From Molossus alvarezi (Eukaryota; Chordata; Mammalia; Chiroptera; Molossidae), in the NCBI GenBank assembly GCA_037176705.1, contig CM073886.1, positions 128,122,001-128,186,000 on the forward strand: a DNA stretch of 64,000 nt, read 5' to 3'. The position numbers and the translations under genes were made by a program. The notes beneath the pieces are model-generated. The model worked only from the letters and a program-made list of their open reading frames with translations, was not told the origin of the DNA and made no database searches. Shown here in pieces: positions 44,729 to 57,109 of this stretch; positions within the stretch are counted from its first letter, which is position 1; every line of letters begins with the position of its first letter.

Positions 44729-46421
44729 AATAAAAGCATGTGTATGGTGTTAGCAACTAGATATTTAAAATGTATTCTACTTTACAAAATTGGAGATTTT
44801 TCTGTCTCATATGACTACTTTGATTTAAAAAATAACCACAACTTGGGCATTTGGAAAATAACAGATAAAGACATACCACTAGTAAATAACCACTTGAATT
44901 TTTTAATAACATGTCAGACACAAGTTTTTGTATCTCACTGAAACTGAGTCCAAAGCCTATAGCATGCATTTTAGCAACATACAACTCCTTACTACCGACT
45001 GAGAACGCTTCAGAGTTTCAAGCCTGAACAGTTGGGACTACAGGAATATGTATGATTATATATATTTTATGCACAATAAAATGAATATTTAATAATCATT
45101 TAATAGCATCCTGATAGATTTTTATTTTCCAGATTTAATGTACATTTTTACTTGCAAAGCCAAGAGACCCTTGACCTAAATCTTTCTATAGAAAAATCTG
45201 ATAAAAGGGGCATAGCCTCAGCTTTACTGTTTTTGAGAACTGTGTCAACATCAGGTAAAATGCTCGTGATGGTAGCCATGAAGTAATGCTGCTGTTTACA
45301 TGTGTATATACTGAGAGATTAAAGAAATATTGAATGTAGAGAATATTTTGCATTTCAAAAGCAATTAGTAATAATAGTCTTCTTTCAGGCAAACTGCTTC
45401 CAAATTTCATGGAATTTCTGCCATGACCACACCTCTTCCTGACCCAGGGCCAACTCTGGACTGGTGTACTCATTGGTCCTATTCTGTTTACGTGTGACTT
45501 TTCTGTGCTGTTATTCTCGTGACTCCAGCTTTATTTAAGAATATATTGCAGGCTTTATGGATTTCAAGAACTCTAACGCTTTAACGGGACAATACTTTTA
45601 TAAGTTCTGTCATTTTGGGGTAATACCAGATTTCAATATTGCTCAGGCATGTATAGCAGTTTATTTTTTAATAAAAAAATTTTATTATTATTTTTTAATA
45701 AAAAATAAAACCCGTGCACAGCCAAGTATAAGATATTGGATGTCAGAGAAAGTTAAAAGGTCGCAGAACTTAGAACATTAATATTGGACATTTGAATTCT
45801 TTTCCAGTTTAGCAAGCTGAATAAAGAGCACTGTGGATTCTTCAGAAGAATTAAACCAGCTAAAAATACAAAAACTTTTCTTCAGTTTAATCGAGACCAG
45901 TTACTTCAAGGGCACTGGGAATTCAGGGTCAGATAAAGGCAGAGTCCTTCAAAGAGGAACTTGAGCAATCATTTTGAATATTTAAATACCATCGTAATCT
46001 TATTTAGAAATAACTAAGGAAAAAACAGTTTTAAAAAGAATATTTTTGATGGAAACAACACATGCTAACTATTTAGAAAAAAAGGATTCAAAGGAGTGTC
46101 TACTAATGAATGACCAGCTGAGTGTCACTGGAGTAGCTGCGTGTAGCACTCAGTAGGAGTGACATCCACAGCGTCACCACAGGTCATCACTGTGAGAGGT
46201 CGGTGCCTCATTCCAAGGGCGACACCAGTTCCTGCTTCAAAGGCCACTGACCATCTCTCTCTCCAGATTCTTCCTTCTCGAGTCAGGAAAGAAAGCCTTC
46301 CTAGATTTAAACTATGTTTCTGCTAGTTGGCAATTTAAACTCCGGCATTTTATTTCACTTGGGTGAGTTGATTTCTGTCCCAGAAGATGAGGTCAGTAAT
46401 TTCTACCGCAGAGGTGAGGTT
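44729..46421. other. AT-rich DNA, nothing recognised
   Basis: Contains an AT-only imperfect palindrome near 45667-45707. No gene. Confidence 0.5.
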
Positions 46422-46435
46422 AACAATATGGTCTC

Positions 46436-46688
46436 TGCCCTGGCCGTTTTGGCTCAGTGGTTGGAGCGTAAGCCCACGGACCAGAGAGTCCTGAGTTCGG
46501 TTCCTGCTAAGAGCACGTACCTCAGTTGCAGTTTGTCCCCGGCCCCAGTTGGGGTCATGTGGGTGGCAGCTGGTCGATTTGTGCCTCTCTCTCTCTTCCT
46601 CCTTCTCTCCCTCCTGCTCTGTCTGAGGATGAATGCAAAAATGTCCTCAGGTGAGGATAAAAAAAAAACAAAATAAAAACAAACACAA
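46436..46688 (+). mobile_element. Ves SINE, subtype B
   Basis: Full-length plus-strand copy, somewhat diverged, with an 'ATGTCCTCAGGTGAGGATAA' end and an A-rich tail. TSD AACAATATGGTCTC (46422-46435) and AACAATATTGTCTC (46689-46702), 13 of 14 matching. Confidence 0.96.
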
Positions 46689-46702
46689 AACAATATTGTC
46701 TC

Positions 46703-48345
46703 CATCACATAGTAGCGGCTTCTTTTCTATGCCTTGTTCCTCTTTTCTTTGCAACCAAGTATTCGGTTGAAATGTGTTCTGTGCCTCTCCGAGCTGAAGG
46801 AGAATCCCAGTAGCAGCACATACCCATTCTCCACTTTGTCCTCACAGTAGCAAAGGTCTGGATGTTAACGGCACCCCGGGTCACTTCATTCCTCAGATAT
46901 CTGTGCAGCTACGTGTGGCCATGTTACTTCTGACCAATATGGAAGTGGAACTAGAATGTTCAACTTCCCCAAAGTGTGCTAGATAGGTAGCGTGGCCCAC
47001 TCAGTCCCTTTCGACTGGAATGTCGATGTAATAGCTGGAGCAACAGCATCCATTTTGAACCATGTGGAAGAGGGCCACAAAAATTGTATTTCAGTTGCTG
47101 AAATTCCGTGTCTCAGTCTGCTGGTCCTGTAATAAAGGGAAATTCTAACTGAGCGAGCGAGGCTGGCTCAGCCCAGAACAGGCCCTTGGCAAATGCTGGC
47201 ATCTTTTCCCTCACCTGCCCCCCCATAGACTCAGTCACTTATCTCTAAAGTGGAATTTCAACATTAAAACTTTATTTCCAATTCACTAAAAAAGAAGTTC
47301 ATTAAAAAGATCACATTTCTAAAAATTAACAAAATAGCTGATACTTATATTTATAGGTCATCTTTGATCATAAAAAGATATGTTATTCCAGAGTATTATC
47401 CAAATAATTATTTCAGTGAGAAATAAGGAGGTTAGAACCTAGAGAATTTCAGAGTTGGAAAAACAAACATATTTCTTACAGGAACTTTAATTAAGTGGCT
47501 ATTTATAGCCATAAGTGTAGACACAGAATATAACTCTCCCTGAGCATGTAAGTTTGCTGTTGACCACTCGCGCATGCCCAGGAGCACGGGCCCTGCTTCT
47601 CCACCCACGCCCGCTACTCCTCAGCCGCTCACCGTCTGCACATTGCTGTCCCACACCTTTATCATGAAGGACAAAGCGCTTCACAGACCAGATGCCTGTT
47701 GCTTGCGCCATCCCCGTGTCTAGAGCAGCTACAAGTCCCAGTGGACGGAACTGTACAGACTGGTCCCTGACCAACGGCTTTCACCACGTACCGCCTGCCT
47801 TGTGCAAACTCTCTTGGGGGACCTCGCGTGTATACTGGCTGAGGTGTCTGGCAGCTTTGGGCTGCCACTATTCAAACACCTAAGTGTGGTTTTTTTAAAG
47901 AAGAATATTTTACTGAACAAAAGGAGAAGTGGGAAGTTCCAGGATTGAGCTAGCAAATTATAGATCTCCAAAAGCACTTGGTGGCCGATACCTTTCGGCT
48001 GGCCAGCCACCCAGCCCTGCAGCCTAACAGGCATGTCCCAAACTGGGGGCGGGGAGAACTGCTGTGACTTGGATCAGAGACGTGCTTGACTCAGAACCCC
48101 CCTAGTAGACTGCTTTCATTCCACTGGCCAGAACCTGGCCACATGGCCACACTGGCTGCAAAGGAGGCTGGGAGGTGGGACCTTTGTCGTTCCCACCCTG
48201 TCACTGGAGGCACACTCTGCACGAGGAGGACGGCTGTGGAACACAGACATGGCTGTCACCCCTGAGCTGGCCACTGTTAGCATGTACAACGAAGCAAGTG
48301 AAAAGTTTAGAGGAAAATGAAATTAAAAACAATAACGAGGCAAGT
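46703..48345. other. Nothing recognised
   Basis: Frames of 91-101 codons on minus at 47499-48034 overlap plus frames and have no domain. Confidence 0.45.
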
Positions 48346-48349
48346 GGCT

Positions 48350-48530
48350 GACATCTGTTGAGGGCTGTTGTGTCAAGCGTGGTGCTAAATGACTTGCACT
48401 TATCTCCTTTAACGTTTAAAGTCAGCCTAGAAGCGTAATATTATAACATCCTTTTTACAAACGAGGAAACTCAGGTGTTGAGACATGAAGGAACTTTCCC
48501 AGGAACACGCAACTGTTGAGAGTGGGGTTG
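48350..48530 (-). mobile_element. Probable MIR or L2-like SINE remnant
   Basis: 'GTGGTGCTAAATGACTTGCA', 'ACAAACGAGGAAACTCAGGT' and 'CCAGGAACACGCAACTG' are the reverse-complemented MIR phrases. Confidence 0.6.
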
Positions 48531-48901
48531 TCTGAAGAGCCCCTGGGACAGTAGAGGTTCCCGATCAACTGCAAAGATCGTTACTGGTCCCTGCGGTGGT
48601 CTAACCAGAGTGCCTCACTGCACCCAGGGTCTCAACAAGATCTAAAAGATGGGGTTCAAAGATTGGCAGAAACCCATCTTATTATACAATAAAAATGAGG
48701 TTGTTCATGTTATTAGTCGTGACTAAATATTTGCTCATTGAAAAATCTCAATAGAGAGATGAATTTCAGAGAAAAATACCTTTGAAGAAAAAGAAATTGC
48801 ACACCCATACATACTTGTATATAAAATAATGTCTTCACTGTGTATTAGACAGTAAAGTTCTTATAGTATATATCATAGAGCAAGTTTTACCTTTAAAAAA
48901 A
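48531..48901. other. Nothing recognised
   Basis: AT-rich, no gene. Confidence 0.5.
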
Positions 48902-49122
48902 TTTTTTTTTCTGTATTGATTTTAGAGACAGAGGAAGGGAGAGGGAGAGAGATAGGAAAACATCGAAGAGTGAGAACGTCGATTGGCCACCTCCTACATG
49001 CCCCCCTAACCCCCGCTGAGGATCTGGCCCACAACCTGGGCATGTGCCCTGACTGGGAATCAAACTGGCAGCCTCTTGGTGCATGGGTCGACGCTCATCC
49101 ACTGAGCCACACTGGCTGGGCT
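48902..49122 (-). mobile_element. Ves SINE, subtype A
   Basis: Minus-strand copy with T-run at 48902-48910 and head ending near 49122. A clear TSD was not seen in the AT-rich flanks. Confidence 0.92.
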
Positions 49123-51004
49123 AATTATACATCTTATAATAGAAATTGTTTGACACATCTTTACATTATATATATCTCAATGTTAGATACAAAAACCTTT
49201 CTAATATCACTATTCTGAAATAAGATGTCTATGCAATGAATATTAATGCCTTTGTTTTATGTAAATATAATATCATATACATTCCTGTTTCTTTATGACA
49301 AAAAGCATCAAGGATCCTGAGACATTTACAGGGAAAGGCATGCTGGTGTTCTCGGTATTTCTTTTCATATAGCCTAAGCCACCCTACCCCTACCCCTACG
49401 CCTAAGCCACCCTGACCCTGTCATCGCCTCCTCGGTGGCCTTCGTTTCCATGGCCACTCATATTAACCCCGCTTCTTGACAGTTAGCACATCCTCACCGT
49501 CTTCCAGACCTGACAAACACACTGGAAGATGCCTTAACAACGCGCAAGGTTCTACATGTGTCTCACTGACATCTGTGCGTATCCCTCTCAGTGTTCTCAG
49601 TACGACCACGCCCAGGCTGCTGTCACCTTCGCGTTCTTGTGAACTTCAGTTGCTTTGATTGACGACAAGGGAGGAAAGACAATAGATTTGAGCACCGCAT
49701 AATGCTCTAGATACTTTAAAAAAGACTTCAAAATCAACCCAAATAACAGGAGTAATAATAATATGCTTTCCAGTTAGGAAGTGATTTATGCTTAATACCT
49801 GAACCTTCAAAAAGCCTATAAAGAAATAATTACCCATAATTCCACAACGCAATAGTAACCGCTATTACAATTTTGATGTATATCTTTATAGGTATTTGGT
49901 GTATGTATATCTCTACGTTTTGCTTTCTAAAAATATGGACACAGGGTAGTATTCCATAAATGCGTGTCCCAAAGAACTTTGCCCTTATACATATTCCATT
50001 TAGGTCGTTTTATGTCCATAAATACACATCCATGTTATAGATTTATTGGCATCATAATTGGGTATTAAAGTAATAGTCTTGAAACTGAAGCTATTTGACT
50101 CATCAAAAAATTTTTTCTTATGTCTTCAGCTTCAAAAATTGAGTACTGTACGAAGTAGTCATTTCACTCATAATAGTTGTGACAAGCTAAAAAAAGAATG
50201 CATCTTTGTTAGCAAATGAAGTATGCCTTTGAGGTCTTAGAAACAAAACAGCAAAAAATGCATCTATTTATAAATCGTCAACATATCTGAGTCTATAAAA
50301 TCAGCAGAAATATTGCTAGCTTCACTCTGTTCTATGACGATTTGGTCAGTGTGCAGATTTGTGCATGGTTATTGCAAAACACCCAACTGAGGTCGCCTGT
50401 CAACATTCTGGAACAGAATCGGCACACTGAAATCTGACATTGGTGAAAATTCTGGGTCCAAGTCAGAAGAGATCCTGGGCTCTAGTAACATGTTCTAAGG
50501 GAAGAAACACTCAGAAGCCACTGAGAAACAATGTGACTGCAGACTTCTGAAATGGACAAGAGAATGCGACAGCACATCTCTCCTTGAACGCCTGCAAGGA
50601 GAAGCTCACGCCTTTCTATGGACCATGAACTGCTCAATTATTATATTTTCTTGTGATTCAACTCTTCAAGGTATAAAATGAAACCTCATTGGAGGATGGT
50701 GAGCAGAAAAGTAGATTTATAGGCATTTTATGAAATAATCTTAAATTAGGGGAAATGTTTAATTAGGCAAGAAGGATGCACCGAGGTGAAGGATGAAATC
50801 AAGGGGATGTGTAACATGCAAACGAAGAAACACCACCCACACACCAGGTTGTGGGAATATAAAACATGGAAGAGTGGAGTGTGCAAACGGTGTGACCAGT
50901 GCCTGGGTGTGCTGGGTGCCCATTCACACTAAATTGTTATGGAGAATCCTGGTTCAGAATTGTCCTAGTTTTATTGTTGCTATAGTTTTCTTCTTCTTTT
51001 TAAA
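49123..51004. other. AT-rich DNA, nothing firm
   Basis: Short CCCCTA-type repeats near 49388-49402. The 49860-50060 stretch may be old L1M, but I cannot anchor it. No gene. Confidence 0.45.
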
Positions 51005-51208
51005 ATATTTTTTATTTATTCATTTGAGAGAGAGAGAGAGAGAGAGAGAAGAAACATCAATGAGAGAGAACATCGACTGGCCGCCTCCTGCATGCCCCCC
51101 ACTGGGGATCCAGCCTGCAACCTGGGCATGTGCCCTGACCGGGAATCGAACGGGCGACCTCTTGGTGTATGGGTCTATGCTCAACCAGTGAGCCACTCCG
51201 GCCAGGCA
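51005..51208 (-). mobile_element. Ves SINE, subtype A
   Basis: Low-divergence minus-strand copy with a (GA)n run at about 51028-51048. The flanks share AGTTTTCTTCTTCTTTTTAA (about 50983-51002) and AGTTTTCTTCTTTTTAA (about 51209-51225), a TSD differing by one TTC unit. Confidence 0.94.
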
Positions 51209-51519
51209 GTTTTCTTCTTTTTAAACAAAATAGCAGAAGCTGAGGTGAGTTTGGTGGACCTCTGTACTTTCGGATTCCAGCATAGTTTTGTTTAGTGAAC
51301 TCAGGACACATGCGTGTGAACAGAAACAGCTGAGCAACCTGTATCTCATTTGCCCATCCTTTGCAGAAACAGTGAAATGAATGTCAACACAGAGTTTCCA
51401 TGAAAAATTTTTAAAATTTATATGAGAGCCTTGATTCGAATGAAAGCTTTGACACATGTGAAACATTTGACATTCATCGTCAATGCTGTTAAATTCAGTT
51501 AAAAAGTTCAAGTCAACAA

Positions 51520-51921
51520 CTGTTATGGGTTGGATTTTGTCCCCCCTTGCCCTCAAAATAGTGAAGTCCTAGCTTCCTGTTCCAGCAGTTGTGACCTTAA
51601 TTGGAAAAAGGGACTTTGTGGATGAGATCGTTAGGGTGGGTCTAAATTTAATGCAATTTGACTGGTGTTCTGGTAAGAAAAGACCACACAAATTGGAGAG
51701 CTCTGTGCAGAGACAAGGGCAGGCACTGGAGTGATGCTGACCCCACAGGAACACGAGGGGCTATCAACATTAGGAAGAGACAAGGAAGAAAGAGGTTTCA
51801 GAGGGAGCATGGTCTTGTGAACACCTTGACTTTAGACTTCAAGCCTTAAGACTGTGAGAGAATCCATTTCTGTTATTTTAAGCCACTTGGTTTGTGGTAC
51901 TTTATGGGAAACTAATACAGC
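51520..51921 (+). mobile_element. MaLR-like solo LTR (MLT1 type)
   Basis: Starts TGTTATGGGTTGGATTTTGT and ends ACTAATACAGCA, giving TG...CA ends. The interior has 'GTGACCTTAATTGGAAAAAG', 'AGACTGTGAGAGAATCCATT' and 'TTTTAAGCCACTTGGTTTGT'. No second LTR or internal region is visible. This is an old endogenous retroelement relic without coding content. Confidence 0.8.
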
Positions 51922-51994
51922 ACATGATCTTCCTGTCCCAACCCAATAATTACCTATAGCTCAGGTTTTCTTCAGTCATTCTTCATATTTCTAG

Positions 51995-52125
51995 ACTTGT
52001 TATTGAGGTGACGCTGGTTAGCACAATTCTACAGGTTTCAGGTGCACAATTCTACAACACATCACCTGGACACTGTACTGGTGTTCACCACCCCAAGCCA
52101 AGTTTCCATCCATCACAATTTTCCT
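51995..52125. mobile_element. Possible old L1M 3' remnant
   Basis: 'ACAGGTTTCAGGTGCACAAT' and 'TTTCCATCCATCACAATTTT' resemble the L1MB-type 3' region. Confidence 0.45.
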
Positions 52126-52989
52126 ATGCATTTGGAAGGAGCTTGATGGATTCTGGAATTATTCTGCTATTTTTATTAAGTCCAATAGGGGTGGGTCTAA
52201 AGTTACCCTTTAGTATGTGGGACTATTAATTACCTGCTCCTCTCAGTATTAGGGCTACAGACAAAACTATGATTCAAGAGAAGCATTCACATTCAGCATT
52301 CTATTACACAGACATATATTGATGTTCAGTCAGTTTTTGTGTTCAGATATTCATGCAAAACTTGAGGAAGATTTGGATAAAGTATAACTTGTAGTTTTTG
52401 ATTTATGCTTAGTGGAGAGTGCCTCCCATCTGTGGTCTGTTAGGGGGAAATTCTTTTAAAATACTTGAATGCCAAGTACAAGGGCCAAAGAAACACTGAC
52501 GCACTCATCATTGCAACTGGGTCAGCATCTTGCATCCTTCACAAAGAACACTAGACACATACACAAATAAATAATCCAGAAGCATGAATTTCCCTTCATA
52601 CTACTAATTGCCTCAAAAGCACTTTCCCTATGAAGCTTGCCTTTGGTACCATCCACCAAAAACGGGTACTTCCTTCTTCACCAAGACTATTGCTGTGACA
52701 CTGCCATAGCCTATTGCGTTGAACCCACAGTCTGTCTTCTGATGAACTTGTATGCTTCCCAAAGGAAGAGATGCATCTAATCCGTTCCACCTGTTAGTAG
52801 CTGAGACACAGCACATCTGACATCGAAAAGACGTGATGGAAACAACCACCCCTTCCCCTTTCCAGCTCGCTGTCTTCATTCGAGAGTGTTGAAATAAAGG
52901 GTTTATAAATTCTCTCTAAAGCACTAGTATTGGATGCTTTCATGGCTCTTCTATTTTCCGGATCAAATGGTGTTCTATGTTCCTGCATA
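52126..52989. other. Nothing recognised
   Basis: Short frames only. Confidence 0.5.
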
Positions 52990-53005
52990 TGTGATTGAAT
53001 TTATA

Positions 53006-53269
53006 TATATATTTTTTTATTTTTTTTTAATCCTCATCTGAGGACATTTTTCAATTTTTTGTACAGACAGAGTGGGAGGGAGAGAGAGGAAGAGAGAGAG
53101 AGAGGGAAACATCGATGTGAAAGGGACACATCGAGTGGCTGCCACCCGCACGACCAACCAGGGCCGGGGACAAACTGCAACCGAGGTACGTGCCCTTAGC
53201 GGGAACCGAACCCGGGCCTCTCCGGACCGCAGGCCGACGCTCTAACCGCTGAGCCAAACTGGCCAGGGC
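53006..53269 (-). mobile_element. Ves SINE, subtype B, near consensus
   Basis: Minus-strand full-length copy with T-rich tail at about 53010-53030 and an intact tRNA-like head at about 53230-53269. TSD TGTGATTGAATTTATA at 52990-53005 and 53270-53285, 16 bp and identical, which suggests a recent insertion. Confidence 0.97.
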
Positions 53270-53285
53270 TGTGATTGAATTTATA

Positions 53286-54955
53286 GATTCTTCCTCCCTT
53301 TATATTAGAAGGGGATAAAACTTCTTAAAGTAACGTTTAAAAATGTTAATAAACATTTGCAAGAGGATTGACCTGAAATGATTCTGACTCCATTTAAAAA
53401 TTTTTATAACACAAATAATGTGTACACACTTGATTTGCTTTCTTCATTGTAAGTGTAAAGCCTTGGGTTGCCCTTTGGTTCGTGTCCCTTGAACCCCAAG
53501 TCAGATGTTGTTAAACACTTGAAAATTATAGTAAGATCGTATACTTTGCTGAATATATTTCAGAGGTAAGATTTCTGTTTGTGATTTCAAAGGCAAAATG
53601 TGAAAAATAAAAGATATCTGGAGACATACATATTTTATGCAGCATTTTTTACTTGTTTCCAGTTGTTTATTCATCTTTTTTTAAATGTTGCTTTTTGTTT
53701 TTTGGATACTTATTAGCAATGAAAAATCCCTCTTGACTTTTTTTTTTCTGTTTTATTGATTTTTGAAGTTAATTATCTTTAACCTAATCAAGAAAGGCCT
53801 TTTACAAGAGTTAAATTTTAAAAGAGAAAAAATCATTCTTATAATTTGGAAGGTACCTTTATTCTTGCAATAAAACTCCACTGGCTTTCAAGAAGACATA
53901 AAAAATTCTGATATATTTCTATGTTAATTTTTAGGGAAATTGTGATTAAAATGAAAATGAGGATGAAGATGATGAAGATGAGGATGTAGAGGAGGAAGAG
54001 GATGGCAACTGGGAAGCAGCAAAACACATCTCTACAGGACCTTGAGGTTAGAATGTTATATTATTTGGAAATAAATTAACAAAAAGAAACAAAAATATAG
54101 ACAGCTGTTTTTCGGCTTTGTGTTTGCTTTATTAACTCAAAATTAATAAGAATTTTGTGTGTAATACTTTGTAAACCAAAGTAATTTAGAGGGGTAAAAT
54201 ATTCTTATTTTTATCACGGTTATTGGTAGCGTTATGATTACACTTGTCCGAGTAATGAATATTCATATCAACATTTGTCATTATGTTTCCACATTTATGC
54301 ATGTGAGCTGAATATTCTGATGAAATCATCTTGCCCAAGGCCAAGAGAGAGAATGAGTGATACCAGGATAAAGCGAGAATTTAGTTTCTGACTCAAATAT
54401 CTGCACTTCAAGCTCATGACACATCACTCCCTTGTCACATGGCTCATGAGTGACTTTGATGTTGCCATTATCCTGTCAGAAACAATCATAGCATAAGAGC
54501 TTATCTGAAATTGGAATCATTTTGACAAACTAGGCTTCTGACTGCATACGATTCTCACTTCTGTTGTGTACGTGCCTTTGTGGTGATTTCACTCAGTTGA
54601 TACAGAAAGAAGCAGCAGAAAAAAGGTATTTTGCCTTAAAACGTTCTTAATAATCTGCAACATTCCTTGATGACTCATTTCCTATTTTTTAGTCTTCAGC
54701 AGGTGAAATTCAGAACACTCTGGAGTAAACTTCCCCAGTGGGTAGCTCCCAGGATAGTAAATCTCACCCACAGAATTCTGGGAAGTGTACTGTCCCCACC
54801 ACCAGCGCACCTGTGACCTCACAGAGCCACAGAAAGTGCAGCACATTCCCAGGTGGTGGCATTATATAGCCTGCATAAAAGTCACAGTTTTCTGATTGTG
54901 TTGAGTCTTGCGCGCTCCAGTGGGTAGCTACCGCTCATGTGTGATTATGTACATT
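53286..54955. other. AT-rich DNA, one trinucleotide-like tract
   Basis: A GAT/GAG-rich tract lies at 53952-54005. No gene. Frames are short. Confidence 0.5.
53952..54005 (+). repeat. GAT/GAG imperfect trinucleotide repeat
   Basis: Units of GATGAA, GATGAG and GAGGAA on the plus strand. In one frame it would encode an Asp/Glu run, but stops flank it closely. Confidence 0.8.
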
Positions 54956-54959
54956 TAGT

Positions 54960-55259
54960 TGAAATTTTATAAAATACAAATTCAAATTCCCAGTCACAGT
55001 GGCCACACTTCAAGTGCACATAGCCATCTGCAGATACAGAACCCTTCCATCACCCCAGAAATTGCTGAAGGATGATGCTGGGTGAACACTGACGTCATGT
55101 TTGGTCAGGAGCAGGGTCACAGCACTAATAAGAGACAGCAGGTGCGGGCTCCTTAGACAGATGGACTCTCAGCCCCCCATGGACCTCCTGAGGAAGAATC
55201 TACATTTCAATAAGAATCACTGTCAGGTGACTCAGGCATATTACATTTGAGAACTGTAG
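54960..55259. mobile_element. Charlie-type hAT remnants (MER5/MER20-like)
   Basis: 'AGTGGCCACACTTCAAGTGC' near 54999 with 'GCACATAGCCATCTGCAG' resembles MER5-type elements. 'AAGAATCTACATTTCAATAA' near 55194 with 'TCAGGTGACTCAGGCATATT' near 55224 and 'TTTGAGAACTG' resembles a second Charlie-type unit. Boundaries are not fixed. Confidence 0.45.
55090..55097. promoter_or_regulatory. Palindromic CRE motif TGACGTCA
   Basis: Second perfect CREB/ATF core in the window, here between Charlie-type fragments. Isolated motif, so function is unproven. Confidence 0.15.
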
Positions 55260-55662
55260 ATCATCAAATAAGATAATGCAGTGTAGAATAGAAAGATTAA
55301 TTTTGGTCTCAATTCAATGAAGCTTATAATTTTGGTAGTTATGTGGCATGTATTTTTCTTGGTATAAAAATGTATTAAAAGTTTTTTTATACATCTGAAA
55401 TTTTGTCTATTTTTTCCACCCAAAATGTTGTTATTGAGAAGAGAATTCCCTTAATATTCATTAAGGATAGTTGCTATAAATGATAGTGTAAGCTATATTA
55501 ATAATTTATTTAATCATGAATTTAATCCAACTAGTTGACAATTAATTCAATTCTAATTGTTTATAGTCTGCATTCCACATAATGTGATAATAATAATACA
55601 TAAAATTCCAGTCACTTTATTGTACTTTTTTTTAATGTGTGTGAAGTGTGCATTTAAAAATC
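55260..55662. other. AT-rich DNA, nothing recognised
   Basis: No feature seen. Confidence 0.5.
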
Positions 55663-55899
55663 CTATTTTCTGTGTCCATTGGTTATGCACATTATGCATA
55701 TAAGTTCTTTGGTTTATCTCTTCCTGCCCCCCCACCCCCTTCCCTTTGAGGTTTGTCAGTCTAACAACCAATTTGTACTCATTAATCCCTTCACCTTTTT
55801 CACCTATCCCCCCAAACCCCCTCCCATCTGGCAACCAACAAAAAGTTCTTTGTATCTGTGAGTCTGTTTCTGTTCTGCTTGTTCATTTGGTCTGTAGAT

Positions 55900-56450
55900 T
55901 CAATTATTGATAGATATGTATTTGTTGACATTTTGTTGTTCATATTTTTTATCTTTTTCAAGAAGATTCTTGAGCATTTCATATAACACTGGTTTGGTGG
56001 TGATGAACTCCTTTAGCTTTTTCTTGTCTGGGAAACTCTGTAGATGACCATCAGTCCTAAATGATAGTGTAATCTTGGTTGCAGGTCCTTGCTTTTCACC
56101 ACTTTGCATATTTCTTGCCATTCCCTTCTGGCCTGCAAAGTTTCTTTTGGAAAATCGGCTGACAGTCTTATGGGAGCTCCCTTGTAGGTAACTAACTGCT
56201 TTTCTCTTGCTGCTCTTAATATTCTCTCTTTGTCTTGACCTTTTGCCTTTTGATTATGATGTGTCTTGGTATGGGCCTCTTGGGGTTCATCTTGTTTGGG
56301 ACTCTCTGTGTTTCCTAGACTTGTATGTCTGTTTCCTTCACCATGTTATGGAAGTTTTCTGTCATTATTTTTTTTATATAGGTTTTCAATTTATTCCTCT
56401 CTCTCTTCTCCTTCTGGGACCCCCATAATGTGAATCTTGGCATGTTTGAA
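55900..56450 (-). pseudogene. HAL1/L1 ORF1 C-terminal part, broken
   Basis: The minus-strand translation in shifting frames covers the ORF1p RRM and C-terminal domain region, an RNA-binding nucleic-acid chaperone. The clearest block is at about 55910-56120, residues resembling 'ITLSFRTDGHLQSFPDKKKL'. Stops and frameshifts occur in each frame, and the N-terminal coiled-coil part (right of 56480) is disrupted by a 23-base T run. It cannot encode a working ORF1p. Confidence 0.75.
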
Positions 56451-56479
56451 GTTGTCTCAGAGGGTCCTTACACTATCCT

Positions 56480-56519
56480 CATTTTTTTTTTTTTTTTTTT
56501 TTGGATTTTTTTTTTCTTT
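56480..56519 (-). repeat. Poly-A/T tracts inside the HAL1 ORF1
   Basis: Two T-runs (about 23 and 10 bases) on the plus strand correspond to A-runs in the lysine-rich region of ORF1. They look like an expanded coding A-tract. Confidence 0.85.
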
Positions 56520-56822
56520 TTACTGTTCTGATTGGGTGTTTTTTGCTTCCTTATATTACAAGTCGATGGTTTGCTTCTTGGCTTCACCTGCTCTACTATT
56601 GAGTCCTTGTAAATTATTCTTTATTTCAGTTAGTGCCCCTTCATTTCTGACTGGTCCTTTTTATGTTGTTGATGTTCTCACTATGCTCACTAAGACAATA
56701 GTGTGAGAAAAGCGGGAGAGGGTGGGAGTGGGGGGGAGGGGTCAATGGAGGCAAAAATGGAGGACATCTGTTAAACATTCAACAATAAAGATAAGTTTAA
56801 AAAAACAAACATACTATTTTCT

Positions 56823-57069
56823 TTTTTATGGTCATATTATTTCATTGCATTTTTCAAAGTTATAATCTCTTTGTTTGTATAAGTATTTATAACTCATTAT
56901 AATCCATTTTTATGAAAAGATTTCCCTCCTACAGACTTTCTAATAATATACAAAGAAATACCTTGGGTATCTCTGCTCTTCATAAACATTAGTCAATATG
57001 TTTACTTATTTAAGTTTTAAATCTCCCTTTTAACCCTATTGATCACTATTTATTTGCTAACCTGTACCA

Positions 57070-57070
<1 letters not shown>
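56823..57070. other. AT-rich DNA, nothing recognised
   Basis: No feature. Confidence 0.5.

Positions 57071-57108
<38 letters not shown>
57071..57108 (+). repeat. (CA)19 microsatellite
   Basis: Uninterrupted 38-base CA run. Confidence 0.98.

Positions 57109-57109
<1 letters not shown>

Larger units (their letters stand above)
55672..56813 (+). mobile_element. HAL1-like (ORF1-only) LINE with 5' inversion
   Basis: 55672-56700 is antisense. From right to left it reads L1 ORF1 (C-terminal blocks 'FPDKKKLKEFITTKPVLYEM' and 'RAAREKQLVTYKGAPIRLSA'), then directly an L1-type 3' UTR, with no ORF2 sequence between. 56701-56813 is the sense 3' end (G-rich purine stretch, AATAAA, A-tail). TSD CTATTTTCT at 55663-55671 and 56814-56822. 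ORF1 followed by a 3' UTR defines HAL1 (half-L1) elements. The geometry is twin priming. ORF1 is broken by stops and a long A/T run. Confidence 0.8.

Noticed and set aside
53940..54040. Acidic Asp/Glu-rich reading frame
   Set aside because: It comes from a GAT/GAG repeat and is closed by nearby stops on both sides.
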